A DNA stretch of 64,000 nucleotides from Flavobacterium endoglycinae. GTDB taxonomy: Bacteria > Bacteroidota > Bacteroidia > Flavobacteriales > Flavobacteriaceae. The notes beneath the pieces were generated by a model. The model was not told where the DNA came from and ran no database searches. It saw nothing but the letters and a program-made list of their open reading frames with translations. Shown piece after piece: positions 1 through 9,260 of the stretch. Location of the stretch: the NCBI RefSeq assembly GCF_017352115.1, contig NZ_CP071448.1:4575001-4639000 (forward strand). The letters run 5' to 3'. How positions within the stretch are numbered: position 1 is the stretch's first letter; each line of letters begins with the position of its first letter. Position numbers and translations under genes: made by a program.

Positions 1-2705
1 TCTTGATGTGTTCCCGTTACTACGATTGGAAAACCAACAATTCCGAAAGGAGGAAGTCCTAATCGAACTCTCATATCCAAAAGTCCATCAAAACTCGTGG
101 TTCCTTTTATGGTAGGTCTAAAACTTGCTACGCTGAAGGTAAAAGGTTCAACATGAATAAGATTGTTGTCAATATTTGATTTGATTTCAATTCCTTTCAT
201 GTTAGGATCATCTAAACCTTTTTGTCCTGTTTTAGAGCTTAAACCTTCAAATAATTTTAATCCTTTGATTTTTACATCACGAAGATTAATCGTTCCGCCT
301 CCTTCAAGCGATTCGTAGATAGGACCCATATTTCCGTTTAAATCCCCTTTGATATTATAATCGACCGAAATGATTCCTTGTGCTTTTTCGGCAGCGGTTA
401 CCATGTCATGAAACATTGGAATTTCTTTATAAGCGCGCTGTACGCTGAAATCTTTAGCGGTAAAATGTGCATCAAAATGTGCTGTTGTAGGCGATTCATC
501 TTTATAAGAAGCATTAATTCCTAAAATACAGTCAATAATGTTTAAAGTGGTATTTTCTAAATAAAAACCGCCTTTTGCGATTCCCACTTTTCCCGAAAGT
601 TTGTTTAGAGCAAGTCCGTTGTATTCGACTTTGTCAGCATTTGCGGTAAGCGAAACATTTAAGTTTTTTGGTATCATGACCACACCGCTCATTTTTGGAT
701 GATCTTCTTTGGCGTATTCGACTTCAATTTTTCGGTCTTTGTTTTCGCCTTTTTCCAAAGCCATAAACTCATCTACATTAATGAGTTTGGATTTCATATT
801 GAAATTCCCGCTCAGCGTTCCGTGCGATTCGAGAAAATAATTAATGGTATTTAAAAGATATCCATTGATGTCGAAATCAGATTTTCCGTAAGTAGCATTG
901 AATTTTTCAAACCACATTTTTTCATTTTGAAAACGGAAATTTCCCTGCTTAATGAAAAAAGGTTTCGGAAATAATTCTGATGTTGCTTTTATATTTTTGA
1001 GCAGAATTGTTCCGCGATTGTCTAATTTATTGTATTGTCCGTTTGTAGCATAGCTTTGTTTGCCTTTGAGTGAAAGATCGGCTTTGGCATACCCCGTTAC
1101 ATCAAGTCCTTTTTGTGAAAACACTTGATAGATTCGGCCAACATTTAATTCGCCTTTTATTTTGGCATTATAAGCTAGATCACTAAAATCAGATAAGGCT
1201 GCATTTACATATACTGGATTTCCTTCAAAAGTGAAAGAAGCTGGTGCGACAGCTACAATTAAATCTTCGTAAGTTCCGGCTTTGTTAAGCGCATTGGCTA
1301 CAAAGGTGATATTGGTAATTGGGTTTGGATAATATTTGGTTTTCAGCCAGCCGTTTCGCAATGAAATACCGCCGATTGTTTTAGGAAATAGTTTCTTTGA
1401 AGTGCTGAAAAGTCCTTTTGCTTTAATATCAGTTTTTAAAATTCCTTTTACATCTACAGTATTTAAGCCTAGTGCAGCATCAACTACAGCAAGATCGAGA
1501 GCGCCTTTTACGCTGGCATCCAGATTCATTTCGCTAAGACCTTTGCTTCGTAAATAGGCATTGAAATAATCTTTTTCGCCAACTTTAAAACGGAGCGTTC
1601 TTAGGTTAATCATTAACTGCTCTGTGTCGAGTGAAGGCAGCAGGGCATTTAAATCCATTTGGAAATCGGTTAGAGGAACAGGAGCATCTTTATAATTTAC
1701 GGCTCCGTCGCCAATTTTTAAATTGAAGGCTAAATTTGGTTTTAGTTTTTTGGCCACATTGTAATCTCCTCTAAAAGAAAGTACGAGATCACTTCGTCCC
1801 GAAACTTCCGTTTTATCCAGCCAGGTTAAATATTCCGGAGGCATAACGGATAATAAATCTTTTACGGTTGTGTTTTCGGAAGCGGCTTTGATATTGATTT
1901 TATAACCATCTCGTAAAATCGTAAATAAACCAGTAAAAGTTAAAGGCAGTTTGTTGATCTGTAATTCATTTTTTTGAAGAATAAACGAAAGCGCATGAGT
2001 ATTAATTCGGGTAATTAAATCGGCGTGAACTTGTTTTTTTCGAAGATAAGCGGTTCTGTTGTAATAGAAATCAAGTGTGTCTATTTTTGCATCGGTATTG
2101 AGGTCAAAAATGTCTTCGCTTAAATTTCCTTTTCCGATGTAATTAAAACCTTTGGCATCGACCAAAATTTTAGCCGAACGATCATTGTATTTTACATGAC
2201 AGTTTTCTAAATCGATTCTTTCCAATTTAATGGCAGTTCCTTCTTCGGGTGCATTGGGATCTTTTTTTTCTTTTCGGTCTTCTGGTGCAACATAAATGTT
2301 GTAATTGGCCTGACCTTTTTCGTTGACCATTACATTGATTAAGGCATCAGAAACATATAATTTATTGATTTTAACTTCATTGTCAAAAATCAGTCGTTTG
2401 AGGTTAATCCCAAATGCAACTTGATCTGCCCGCAGCAATGTATCGTTTCCAAAAGGTGCCGAACCTGTAAGCGATAGATCGTCAAGTGAAACGGTCAAAG
2501 AAGGAAAATGGGTAAAGAACGAAAGCTTTGATTTTGAAAATTCCATTTTCGTGTCGAGCCTCTCATTTGCTATTTTTTTTACTTCAGAAGCAATTTTTCC
2601 GGGGAATAGTAATGGAAGCACAAAAAGTAATAACAGGATTCCTGCTATTACTATTCCTGTCCATTTAAGGATTTTCAGGCTTATATTTTTAAATGAGGCT
2701 TTCAT
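1..2705 (-). CDS. AsmA-family protein, 3' end beyond the window
   Basis: An open frame of about 901 codons runs from ATG at 2705 off the left edge, so the C-terminus is missing. Residues about 10-32 form one N-terminal membrane segment (ILKWTGIVIAGILLLLFVLP). The rest is a long beta-rich periplasmic region of repeated short strands, and near the left edge a segment such as GGGTINLRDVKIKGL resembles the AsmA C-terminal domain. AsmA/TamB/YhdP-type proteins are thought to carry phospholipids across the periplasm or affect outer-membrane assembly. It starts 13 nt after the MCE gene's stop, so it is probably the last gene of the mla operon. Family confident; exact role inferred. Confidence 0.85.
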   Translation of the reverse strand, partial: MKASFKNISLKILKWTGIVIAGILLLLFVLPLLFPGKIASEVKKIANERLDTKMEFSKSKLSFFTHFPSLTVSLDDLSLTGSAPFGNDTLLRADQVAFGINLKRLIFDNEVKINKLYVSDALINVMVNEKGQANYNIYVAPEDRKEKKDPNAPEEGTAIKLERIDLENCHVKYNDRSAKILVDAKGFNYIGKGNLSEDIFDLNTDAKIDTLDFYYNRTAYLRKKQVHADLITRINTHALSFILQKNELQINKLPLTFTGLFTILRDGYKINIKAASENTTVKDLLSVMPPEYLTWLDKTEVSGRSDLVLSFRGDYNVAKKLKPNLAFNLKIGDGAVNYKDAPVPLTDFQMDLNALLPSLDTEQLMINLRTLRFKVGEKDYFNAYLRSKGLSEMNLDASVKGALDLAVVDAALGLNTVDVKGILKTDIKAKGLFSTSKKLFPKTIGGISLRNGWLKTKYYPNPITNITFVANALNKAGTYEDLIVAVAPASFTFEGNPVYVNAALSDFSDLAYNAKIKGELNVGRIYQVFSQKGLDVTGYAKADLSLKGKQSYATNGQYNKLDNRGTILLKNIKATSELFPKPFFIKQGNFRFQNEKMWFEKFNATYGKSDFDINGYLLNTINYFLESHGTLSGNFNMKSKLINVDEFMALEKGENKDRKIEVEYAKEDHPKMSGVVMIPKNLNVSLTANADKVEYNGLALNKLSGKVGIAKGGFYLENTTLNIIDCILGINASYKDESPTTAHFDAHFTAKDFSVQRAYKEIPMFHDMVTAAEKAQGIISVDYNIKGDLNGNMGPIYESLEGGGTINLRDVKIKGLKLFEGLSSKTGQKGLDDPNMKGIEIKSNIDNNLIHVEPFTFSVASFRPTIKGTTSFDGLLDMRVRLGLPPFGIVGFPIVVTGTHQ

Positions 2706-2718
2706 GGCGTATATCTTT

Positions 2719-3579
2719 TTATTGTTTCTTTTCAGACTCCTTCTGCTGTTTTTCTAGCTTCTCTTTTTCCTGCTTTTCTTTTTCTTCTTTAGCTTTCTGC
2801 TCTTTCTCAAGTCTTTCCTTTTCTTCTTTGGCTTGCTTTTCTTTTTCTTTCTCAGCCTCTTTTTGCTGTTCTTCTTTTTTCTCTTTTATTTCCTTCTGCT
2901 TTTTTGCTTTTTCCTTCTCTTTTTTCTTGAAGTACCCTCTAAGCAGGAAATTACTTTTTGCAGCTTCCATATTTTCGCTGAAACCTTTTGTACCGCTTTC
3001 TAAGTTAGTTAAGGTATTAGAAACACTGTTTGCCATTTTATCATCGCGTACCAATCTTGCCAATGCGCCGTTTCCATTGTTCATACTGTGGCTGAAAATG
3101 GCAATTTCATCAGAAATAACCCCAATATTATCCACGCTTTTCTTAACGCTTTTCATAATATCGTTCATTTCTATTCCATCAATTGAGGCTATGGCGCCAT
3201 TGTCTTCAACGACTTTTGTCGATTTTACTCCCGGCGTGATTGTAAGCACTTTGTCGCCCATTAAACCATCAGATCCAATGCTGGCACGGGCATCTGTTTT
3301 AATGAATTTGCGTACTTCATCTTTTATGACCATTGAAACCACTACCGAAGAATCGTTTATCAATCGGATGGCTTCGACGGTACCAATATTGATTCCTGAA
3401 AAACGAACATTGTTTCCCACTTCCAGTCCGCTTACAGTTTTAAATTTTGAGTTAATGTGGAATGTCGAGCCAAATAGGTTTTTTTGTTTTCCGATAAAGT
3501 AAATGGCCATTATAAAAAGTAATAGCCCAACTGATACAAACATTCCTAATTTCCAGGTATATCCAGATTCTTTTTCCAT
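2719..3579 (-). CDS. mlaD: MlaD-like MCE-domain substrate-binding protein
   Basis: 286 residues. Residues about 10-28 form a membrane anchor (LGMFVSVGLLLFIMAIYFIG). A single MCE domain follows (about 35-115, including FKTVSGLEVGNNVRFSGINI and the GLMGDKVLTITPG region). MCE proteins form hexameric rings that pass phospholipids between membranes, with MlaE and MlaF in the inner membrane. After a helical region, residues about 217-286 are almost entirely K, E and Q, a highly charged predicted coiled coil that is unusual for MlaD. The gene lies 29 nt after mlaF and 13 nt before the AsmA-family gene. No mlaB or mlaC homologue is adjacent, as is common in Bacteroidota. Confidence 0.9.
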   Translation of the reverse strand: MEKESGYTWKLGMFVSVGLLLFIMAIYFIGKQKNLFGSTFHINSKFKTVSGLEVGNNVRFSGINIGTVEAIRLINDSSVVVSMVIKDEVRKFIKTDARASIGSDGLMGDKVLTITPGVKSTKVVEDNGAIASIDGIEMNDIMKSVKKSVDNIGVISDEIAIFSHSMNNGNGALARLVRDDKMANSVSNTLTNLESGTKGFSENMEAAKSNFLLRGYFKKKEKEKAKKQKEIKEKKEEQQKEAEKEKEKQAKEEKERLEKEQKAKEEKEKQEKEKLEKQQKESEKKQ

Positions 3580-3608
3580 GATTTCTACTATTTTATTTTG
3601 CTTTGCTT

Positions 3609-4385
3609 TTATTCAAAAAATGAACGAACCCATTCGTCTTCGTCTTTCTCCAGTTCTTCATAAGTTCCTTCCGCATGAATGGCTCCGTCTTTTAAAACCA
3701 TAATGCGGTCAGCCGTCATTTTGGCGCAGGCCATATCGTGTGTAATGATTATAGATGATGTTTTTTGTTTGTGTTTAATGTCCAGAATCAACTGGCTGAT
3801 TTCTCTTGATGTAATAGTGTCAAGTCCTGTTGTAGGCTCATCGTATAAAATAATTTCGGGTTTTAGGATTAATGTTCTCGCAAGACCAATTCGCTTACGC
3901 ATTCCTCCAGAAAGTTCTGATGGCATTTTATCGATAGCTTCTTCTAAACCTACATTTTCAAGTGCTTCTTTAACTTCTTTTTCAACTTCTTCGGCATTTA
4001 AATCTCTTCTGTGGGCTTTTAGTGTAAAGGCTAGATTTTCTCGAACCGACATCGAATCATATAAGGCAGCGCTTTGAAATAAGAATCCTATTTTGACTCT
4101 GATTTTATTCAGCTCATTTTTATCAAGATTGAGTACATTTTCATCAAATACTTTTATCTCGCCTTTGTCTGGTTCTATTAAGCCAACAATACATTTTATG
4201 GTAACCGATTTTCCTGAACCTGAGCGCCCTAAAATGACTAAATCTTCGCCTCTGTTTACGGTTAGATTAACGCCTTTTAAAATAGCATTATCGCCAAAAG
4301 TTTTGTGCAGATCTTTGATTTCAATAATCGGCTTTTGATTTTTTTCTTTTGGTTTTGACTCGGTATTTTTCTTTTCCTTTATCAT
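3609..4385 (-). CDS. mlaF: ABC transporter ATP-binding protein, MlaF-like
   Basis: 258 residues with all ABC ATPase motifs: Walker A GRSGSGKS (about residue 53), Q-loop in GFLFQSAALYDSMSV, signature LSGGM, Walker B IILYDEPTTGLD and switch His in IIITHD. The GFLFQSAALYDSMSV and GGMRKRIGLARTLILKPEIILYDEP segments are typical of MlaF/Ttg2A-type lipid transporters. The N-terminus (residues 1-22) is a short charged extension. It would energise retrograde or anterograde phospholipid transport with MlaE and MlaD. It starts 1 nt after mlaE and lies 29 nt before mlaD, so the genes are surely co-transcribed. Confidence 0.93.
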   Translation of the reverse strand: MIKEKKNTESKPKEKNQKPIIEIKDLHKTFGDNAILKGVNLTVNRGEDLVILGRSGSGKSVTIKCIVGLIEPDKGEIKVFDENVLNLDKNELNKIRVKIGFLFQSAALYDSMSVRENLAFTLKAHRRDLNAEEVEKEVKEALENVGLEEAIDKMPSELSGGMRKRIGLARTLILKPEIILYDEPTTGLDTITSREISQLILDIKHKQKTSSIIITHDMACAKMTADRIMVLKDGAIHAEGTYEELEKDEDEWVRSFFE

Positions 4386-4386
4386 T

Positions 4387-5145
4387 TTAAAAAAATAAAT
4401 CGGTTATCTGTACGGCTACCATATCAATAATAAATATGCTTAAAGAGGCTGTAACTACGGCAGAGTTTGCAGCGCGTCCAACACTTTCAGTTCCATTCGA
4501 AGCGGTAAATCCTTTATAACAGCCAATCATTCCAATGAAATAGCCAAAAAAGAAGGTTTTTATCGTAGCAGGAATTACATCTAGAAATTCCAATGACTGA
4601 ATAATTTGATTGAGATATCGATAGAAGTTGACATCTCCATGAATGTTAATTCCCATATAACCGCCTACAATGCCAATTGCATCTGCGAAAAACACTAAAA
4701 TGGGAACCATTAAGGTACAAGCCAGAATTCTGGTTACGACTAAATAATTATAAGGATTTATAGCCGAAACTTCCATGGCATCAATCTGTTCGGTTACTTT
4801 CATTGAACCTAATTCGGCACCAATTCCAGACGAAATTTTTCCGGCACAGATCAAAGCTGTAATTACGGGAGCAATTTCTCTAATTAATGAAAGTGCTACC
4901 ATTCCAGGAAGCCAGCTTTCGGCACCAAATTTTACCAGAGTTGGTCGTGATTGTAAGGTCAAAACCAATCCCATAATAAAACCAGTTATGGCTACGAGCG
5001 GAAGGGATTTGTAACCAATGATATAACATTGTTTCAAAAACTCTTTTGCCTCATAAGGAGGAATAAAAACCTCCTTAAAAAACCGCTTTGCAAACATAGT
5101 TGCATCACCAATTTGTGTGAATGTATTTTTTAAGCTGAGAATCAA
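4387..5145 (-). CDS. mlaE: MlaE-family ABC transporter permease
   Basis: 252 residues, the usual MlaE/YrbE length. About five membrane segments are visible, with the family-specific cytoplasmic stretch GAELGSMKVTEQIDAMEVSA near the middle. MlaE is the inner-membrane channel under the MlaD ring, driven by MlaF. It is the first gene of the operon mlaE-mlaF-mlaD-asmA. An internal Met (MFAKRF, residue 18) is an alternative start, but the longer form reads naturally. The upstream gap (5146-5338) is AT-rich and probably holds the operon promoter; no clear -33/-7 pair was picked. Confidence 0.92.
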   Translation of the reverse strand: MILSLKNTFTQIGDATMFAKRFFKEVFIPPYEAKEFLKQCYIIGYKSLPLVAITGFIMGLVLTLQSRPTLVKFGAESWLPGMVALSLIREIAPVITALICAGKISSGIGAELGSMKVTEQIDAMEVSAINPYNYLVVTRILACTLMVPILVFFADAIGIVGGYMGINIHGDVNFYRYLNQIIQSLEFLDVIPATIKTFFFGYFIGMIGCYKGFTASNGTESVGRAANSAVVTASLSIFIIDMVAVQITDLFF

Positions 5146-5338
5146 AATGTTTTTATTTTAGGTTGTGAAATAGATTTGTAATCAATACTTTAACAATTTT
5201 TTCCTGTTTTGGAATTATATATGAAAGTTACCTTAATACTTGTTAAAAAGTTTTACAAAACTTTTGAGGATGCTTATATAATTTTCATTTGAAGGCAATA
5301 ATTACGAGGGATTCGCGTTATGTCACATGCAAAAACAA

Positions 5339-5367
5339 AAAATCCCTTTCATTGAGAAAGGGATTTT
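5339..5367 (-). terminator. Rho-independent terminator of the glycosyltransferase operon
   Basis: A perfect 12-bp inverted repeat (arms 5339-5350 and 5356-5367, core AATCCCTTTC/GAAAGGGATT, 5-nt loop). Read on the minus strand it is followed by TTTTGTTTTT. It lies 44 nt past the glycosyltransferase stop codon. Confidence 0.85.
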
Positions 5368-5410
5368 CTGGGTTGTAATAGAATTTTGGTCAGCTTTTTT
5401 TTGAATTCTA

Positions 5411-7681
5411 TTATGAGTTTATAGCGACACCACTTCGGGTTTTAACTAAGGGAATAACTTTAGACTCTGATAAAGCGAAATTTTCCATTAATAATCTGGC
5501 GGTCAAATAACAAACTGTTGATTCTGCACCTTGATTTAAATTTACATTTTCTTTTTCAAGCCCGTCATAACCACCTCCGCTCACCGGATTGTACATAATC
5601 TGGTTTAAATGGTTTTTACCTAAAAACCAATTAAAGGCAATTTTCATTTTCTTTCTATATTCAGGAGTTTTAAATGCGTTATAGAAAGCATTTAAAGTTT
5701 GAATCGTATACGTAACATCTATTGGCTGTTCTCCATATTCTGCTGGTTGTGCATCTTTATGATACCAGCTTTGGTTTGAAATGGCTTTAAAGTTGCCATC
5801 AACAAATGTTTTTGATAGTAAGAAATCCAGTGAATCTAATGCCACTTTTTTATACACTGGTTTGTTGGTGATTAAATAAGCATAAAGCATAGATTCTGGT
5901 AAAATTCCGTTTCCATACGTTAAATAATTTTCAAACCATTGCCAGTCTTCTGTAGCAGTGTCTTCGTAGTTAGCCAATAATTTTGCGTTTAGTTTATTGA
6001 TAATCGCTGCAACGTATAAATTTGGAATTGTGCTGTGGTACAAATACAGACCTTTTGTTGCAAAACCAATTGAACGCGGCGATTGAATATTTTCTGCCCA
6101 TTTCAAAGAATCTAATAAGCATTTTGATGCTTTTTTCGAAATATTATCAGGAAGGATATCTGAGTTTGCAACCACAGTTCCTAAAGCCCAGATAGCTCTA
6201 GCATTTGAATCTTCTAAATTAACTTCGGCATTTTGTTCAATGTGTTCACGATTTTCCTGATCGACATAATTGATGAAATCACCTTTTGGTCTTTGACATC
6301 TTTCGATGAAATCCAGATAAATCAAAATGTATGGAAGATCGTCTTTATCACGCGTTAATTTGTAATGCATACAGAATGCAATTAAAGCACGTGCATTATC
6401 ATCTAATGTGTATCCTGATTCCAGATCTGGAATTGAAATTTTGCTGAATTGAATAATTCCAAGATCAGTAGTTAATTTTTTGATGTGGCGTAATTGTATA
6501 TCCGGATATGTATATTTAATTTCAGGCGTGTTTTCCATTAATTTTTTATAGGTATTCATGTGGGTTAATCCCGCATTTTCCCAAGATGAGGCTCTCATTT
6601 TAGATAAGGCGTTAATAGCCATTTCATATCGTAGATTTTCATCAGAAATTAATTGTAAAGCTGCTTCTGCAAATTGATCTACATTTCCAATATCTACTAA
6701 AATACCGCAGTCTGAAGTCAATACTTCTTTAGTGTGTGGAATTTTTGATGCTACCATCGGACAAGCACAACTCATAGCATAAGCAAAAGTGCCGCTTACT
6801 GCCTGATTTGGATCTTTTGATGTAAACATGTAGATATCAGTTGCTTTTAGGTAATCTAAAAGTTCTTCTGTTTCTAAATATTGATTAATGAAACGTACAT
6901 TGTTTTGTAGATGTAACTCCTCAACAATTGCTTCTAGTTTATCACGATAAGCATCGACACCATCAATAATTAAATTTGGGTGGGTTCTGCCAATGATTAA
7001 GTATAATACATTTGGTTCTTTTTCGACAATTTTTGCCAATGCATGAAGCCCGGTTTCAATGTTTTTACCTTCGCCCAAAAGTCCGAAAGTGGATAATACA
7101 ATTCGATCTTGAATACCGTATTTTGCTTTTGCATCTTCTGGTTTTTCGTAAATTACAATATGAGTTCCGTGTGGCACAGTTGTAATTACTTCATCTTGAA
7201 TTTCGTAATCTCTCATCAAAATTTCTTTTGACTGATTTGTCATTACAAAAACCGAATTACTGTAGCTTAAAAGCAATTGTACAAACGTTTTTAATTCGTT
7301 ATTTGGGTTTGGGATGACACTGTGGAATGTATAAGTTACCGGCTTTTTAATAGTATTTAAAAAGTCAAGCAGATGATCTCCATAATTCCCGCTAAATAAA
7401 CCAAATTCATGCTGAATATGAACCAGTTTTACGTTTTCATCTTTATTGATTTCTTCCGCAACCTGTGCATATTCTTCTCGGTTTTTGGTATTTAAAATAT
7501 ACGCTTGTGTTTTATTTTCTTTTGGTTTGTCTACCAATTCGCAAATTTCACAAGTTATAGATTTACCAAAAACATCAGTAATACCTTTTATAGTGTCCTG
7601 CGTATAAGTTGCAATGCCGCATTGAGTTGGAGGAAAAGTAGAAAGAAAAACTATTTTCGATTTATTTGATATCGTCTTCAT
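5411..7681 (-). CDS. GT4-type glycosyltransferase with large C-terminal helical (alpha/alpha-barrel-like) domain
   Basis: 756 residues, about twice a plain GT4 enzyme. Residues 1-375 are a two-Rossmann glycosyltransferase: N-terminal FLSTFPPTQCGIATYT, second-domain FGLLGEGKNIETGLHAL, and an E-x7-E-like acceptor region around SGTFAYAMSCACPMVASKIP. Residues about 400-740 form a helix-rich domain with repeated aromatic and acidic patterns (YTLDDNARALIAF, NLEDSNARAIWALG, QPIDVTYTIQTLNAF, GGGYDGL), reminiscent of (alpha/alpha)6 glycosidase folds. No signal peptide, so cytoplasmic. It overlaps the upstream GH130 gene by 20 nt, which argues for translational coupling. Donor and product are unknown; the GH130 partner hints at mannose chemistry. 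Confidence 0.82.
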   Translation of the reverse strand: MKTISNKSKIVFLSTFPPTQCGIATYTQDTIKGITDVFGKSITCEICELVDKPKENKTQAYILNTKNREEYAQVAEEINKDENVKLVHIQHEFGLFSGNYGDHLLDFLNTIKKPVTYTFHSVIPNPNNELKTFVQLLLSYSNSVFVMTNQSKEILMRDYEIQDEVITTVPHGTHIVIYEKPEDAKAKYGIQDRIVLSTFGLLGEGKNIETGLHALAKIVEKEPNVLYLIIGRTHPNLIIDGVDAYRDKLEAIVEELHLQNNVRFINQYLETEELLDYLKATDIYMFTSKDPNQAVSGTFAYAMSCACPMVASKIPHTKEVLTSDCGILVDIGNVDQFAEAALQLISDENLRYEMAINALSKMRASSWENAGLTHMNTYKKLMENTPEIKYTYPDIQLRHIKKLTTDLGIIQFSKISIPDLESGYTLDDNARALIAFCMHYKLTRDKDDLPYILIYLDFIERCQRPKGDFINYVDQENREHIEQNAEVNLEDSNARAIWALGTVVANSDILPDNISKKASKCLLDSLKWAENIQSPRSIGFATKGLYLYHSTIPNLYVAAIINKLNAKLLANYEDTATEDWQWFENYLTYGNGILPESMLYAYLITNKPVYKKVALDSLDFLLSKTFVDGNFKAISNQSWYHKDAQPAEYGEQPIDVTYTIQTLNAFYNAFKTPEYRKKMKIAFNWFLGKNHLNQIMYNPVSGGGYDGLEKENVNLNQGAESTVCYLTARLLMENFALSESKVIPLVKTRSGVAINS

Positions 7682-8744
7682 GGGGATTCTGTTTTATTTC
7701 AGTTAATAAGTCGTTAAGGTTCAAAGAAGCCACCGCAATCTTATCATCGGCGGCACCGTAATAAATATATAATTGGTCATCAAAAATGGCTGTTCCTGTT
7801 GGGAACACAACATAATTTACATAACCGTGTCTTTCGTAATGTTCGGCTGGAGTAATAATTGGTTTTTTTAATCTTGCAATTACTTTAGAAGGATCATTAA
7901 GATCTAATAAAGCGGCGCAGGCATGATAAACTAAACCTTTTTCACGTCGTTCTGCAGCATGATAAATAATCAGCCAGCCATCTGCAGTTTCTATTGGCGG
8001 AGCTCCAGGACCAATATGACTTGTTTCATGATCGTATTTGGGCTCCATAATGATATAATCTGGCAGATTTTTCATGTACTCTTTCCAGAAATCAACCGTT
8101 AATTCACTTTTCTTTTCAAATGAAACAATTTGAATAGAAGGGAATAGTCGATGCAGCGCTACAAATTTTCCGTTAATTTTCTTCGGAAAAAGAACTACAT
8201 TTTTATCCCAGACAAATAAATTCTCTTTTATGGTTTCGGTTAGAGGATAATTTCTTTCGGTATTAAAAGCCAGAATTTTTGCAACACTCGGATTTTGCAA
8301 ATGTTTACGAATCAGATTGGTAAATTCATGCAAAATAAATTTCGGAGTAATAATGCCTTTCTTTTTAAATTTTTTCAAATCTTTCGATACAGCTAAAGCA
8401 CCGCACGCATTGATACCATCATACGTAACATAGGTCAAATAAAAAGTATCGTCTATTTTAGTAATCCTTGGATCTTCAACACCATGAATTTCATAAATAT
8501 ATTCAGGTATAAAAATTGGTTCCGGGCTGCGTTCTACTAAAGTTTTTGGTCCTTCAAATCTGCAGTATCCAATAGTTGAAAAATTTCCTCTTTTAGCGGC
8601 TCTGTAAAACATATGCACCGTATTTCCATCCTGATAAACAGCAGGATTTAGTACGCCTAATTCTTCGAAACTTCGATCTGATTTTTCTAAAATTACTCCG
8701 TGTTTTATTGCTGTAATGTTTTCCTGAGTAGTGGCTAATTCCAT
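7662..8744 (-). CDS. GH130-family glycosidase/phosphorylase (beta-mannoside type)
   Basis: 360 residues. The five-bladed propeller signature of GH130 is visible: NPAVYQDGNTVHMFYRA, the HGVEDPRIT motif holding the putative catalytic acid, FYLTYVTYDG, HIGPGAPPIETADGWLIIYH and the C-terminal YYGAADDKIAVASL. GH130 enzymes phosphorolyse or hydrolyse beta-1,2- or beta-1,4-mannosides; which activity applies cannot be read here. No signal peptide, so cytoplasmic. Its last 20 nt overlap the start of the glycosyltransferase gene, forming a two-gene operon. The upstream gap (8745-9015) holds no other gene that I can support. Confidence 0.88.
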   Translation of the reverse strand: MELATTQENITAIKHGVILEKSDRSFEELGVLNPAVYQDGNTVHMFYRAAKRGNFSTIGYCRFEGPKTLVERSPEPIFIPEYIYEIHGVEDPRITKIDDTFYLTYVTYDGINACGALAVSKDLKKFKKKGIITPKFILHEFTNLIRKHLQNPSVAKILAFNTERNYPLTETIKENLFVWDKNVVLFPKKINGKFVALHRLFPSIQIVSFEKKSELTVDFWKEYMKNLPDYIIMEPKYDHETSHIGPGAPPIETADGWLIIYHAAERREKGLVYHACAALLDLNDPSKVIARLKKPIITPAEHYERHGYVNYVVFPTGTAIFDDQLYIYYGAADDKIAVASLNLNDLLTEIKQNPHEDDIK

Positions 8745-9015
8745 ATGGCTTGTAAATTTTGTCTAAAATTACTTTCATAATCAAGCGAGAATTAATCCAA
8801 TCGATCAAAAAATTAACTCTAAAGCTTCTGGATGGGAATTGTATAACGTTAAAATTAGAATTCTAAAAACCTTAACTAAAAAATGTTATTTGTAATTGAT
8901 TGGGATAAAAAACAGTGTTTTTGAGTTAAAGTTATCTGTATACAAATTAGAACTTTGAGATACAAACAAGTCAGACTTTTAAAAAAGTCATATTTCTAAC
9001 TTAAAATTTAATATT

Positions 9016-9177
9016 ATGTTACGTTGGACAGTCACTTTTATAATTTTGGCTATAGTAGCCGGAATTTTTGGTTTTGGAGGAATTGCCGCTGGAGCCGCTA
9101 GTATCGCAAAAATCTTATTCTTTATATTTTTGGTTTTATTTATTATCTCATTAATAAGCGGAAGATCGAGAGTTTAG
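9016..9177 (+). CDS. DUF1328/YtjA-like small membrane protein
   Basis: A 53-residue ORF starting MLRWTVTFIILAIVAGIFGF. It has two hydrophobic segments separated by a Gly/Ala-rich stretch (GFGGIAAGAASIAKILFF) and ends SGRSRV. This pattern (LRW at the start, GFGGIA, AKILF) is the DUF1328/YtjA family of about 50-residue inner-membrane proteins, often stress-induced; molecular function unknown. A terminator follows 25 nt after the stop, so it is monocistronic. It was found by direct reading because it is short. Confidence 0.85.
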   Translation: MLRWTVTFIILAIVAGIFGFGGIAAGAASIAKILFFIFLVLFIISLISGRSRV

Positions 9178-9202
9178 ATTGTAGTAGTTATACAAATAAA
9201 AG

Positions 9203-9240
9203 AAAGCGAAATCAGTATACATCTTGATTTCGCTTTTTTA
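9203..9240 (+). terminator. Rho-independent terminator after the DUF1328 gene
   Basis: A perfect 12-bp inverted repeat (AAAGCGAAATCA at 9203-9214, TGATTTCGCTTT at 9225-9236, 10-nt loop), followed by TTTTA on the plus strand. Confidence 0.88.
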
Positions 9241-9260
9241 TTTAGATTCAGGTTTGAAAC

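Noticed and set aside
2693..3502. 269-codon plus-strand frame rich in Ser and Phe
   Set aside because: It is antisense to mlaD; its S/F-rich composition is the mirror of the K/E-coded tail and MCE domain.
8593..8808. 71-codon minus-strand frame across the GH130 start
   Set aside because: Alternative frame overlapping the well-supported GH130 gene; no recognisable pattern.
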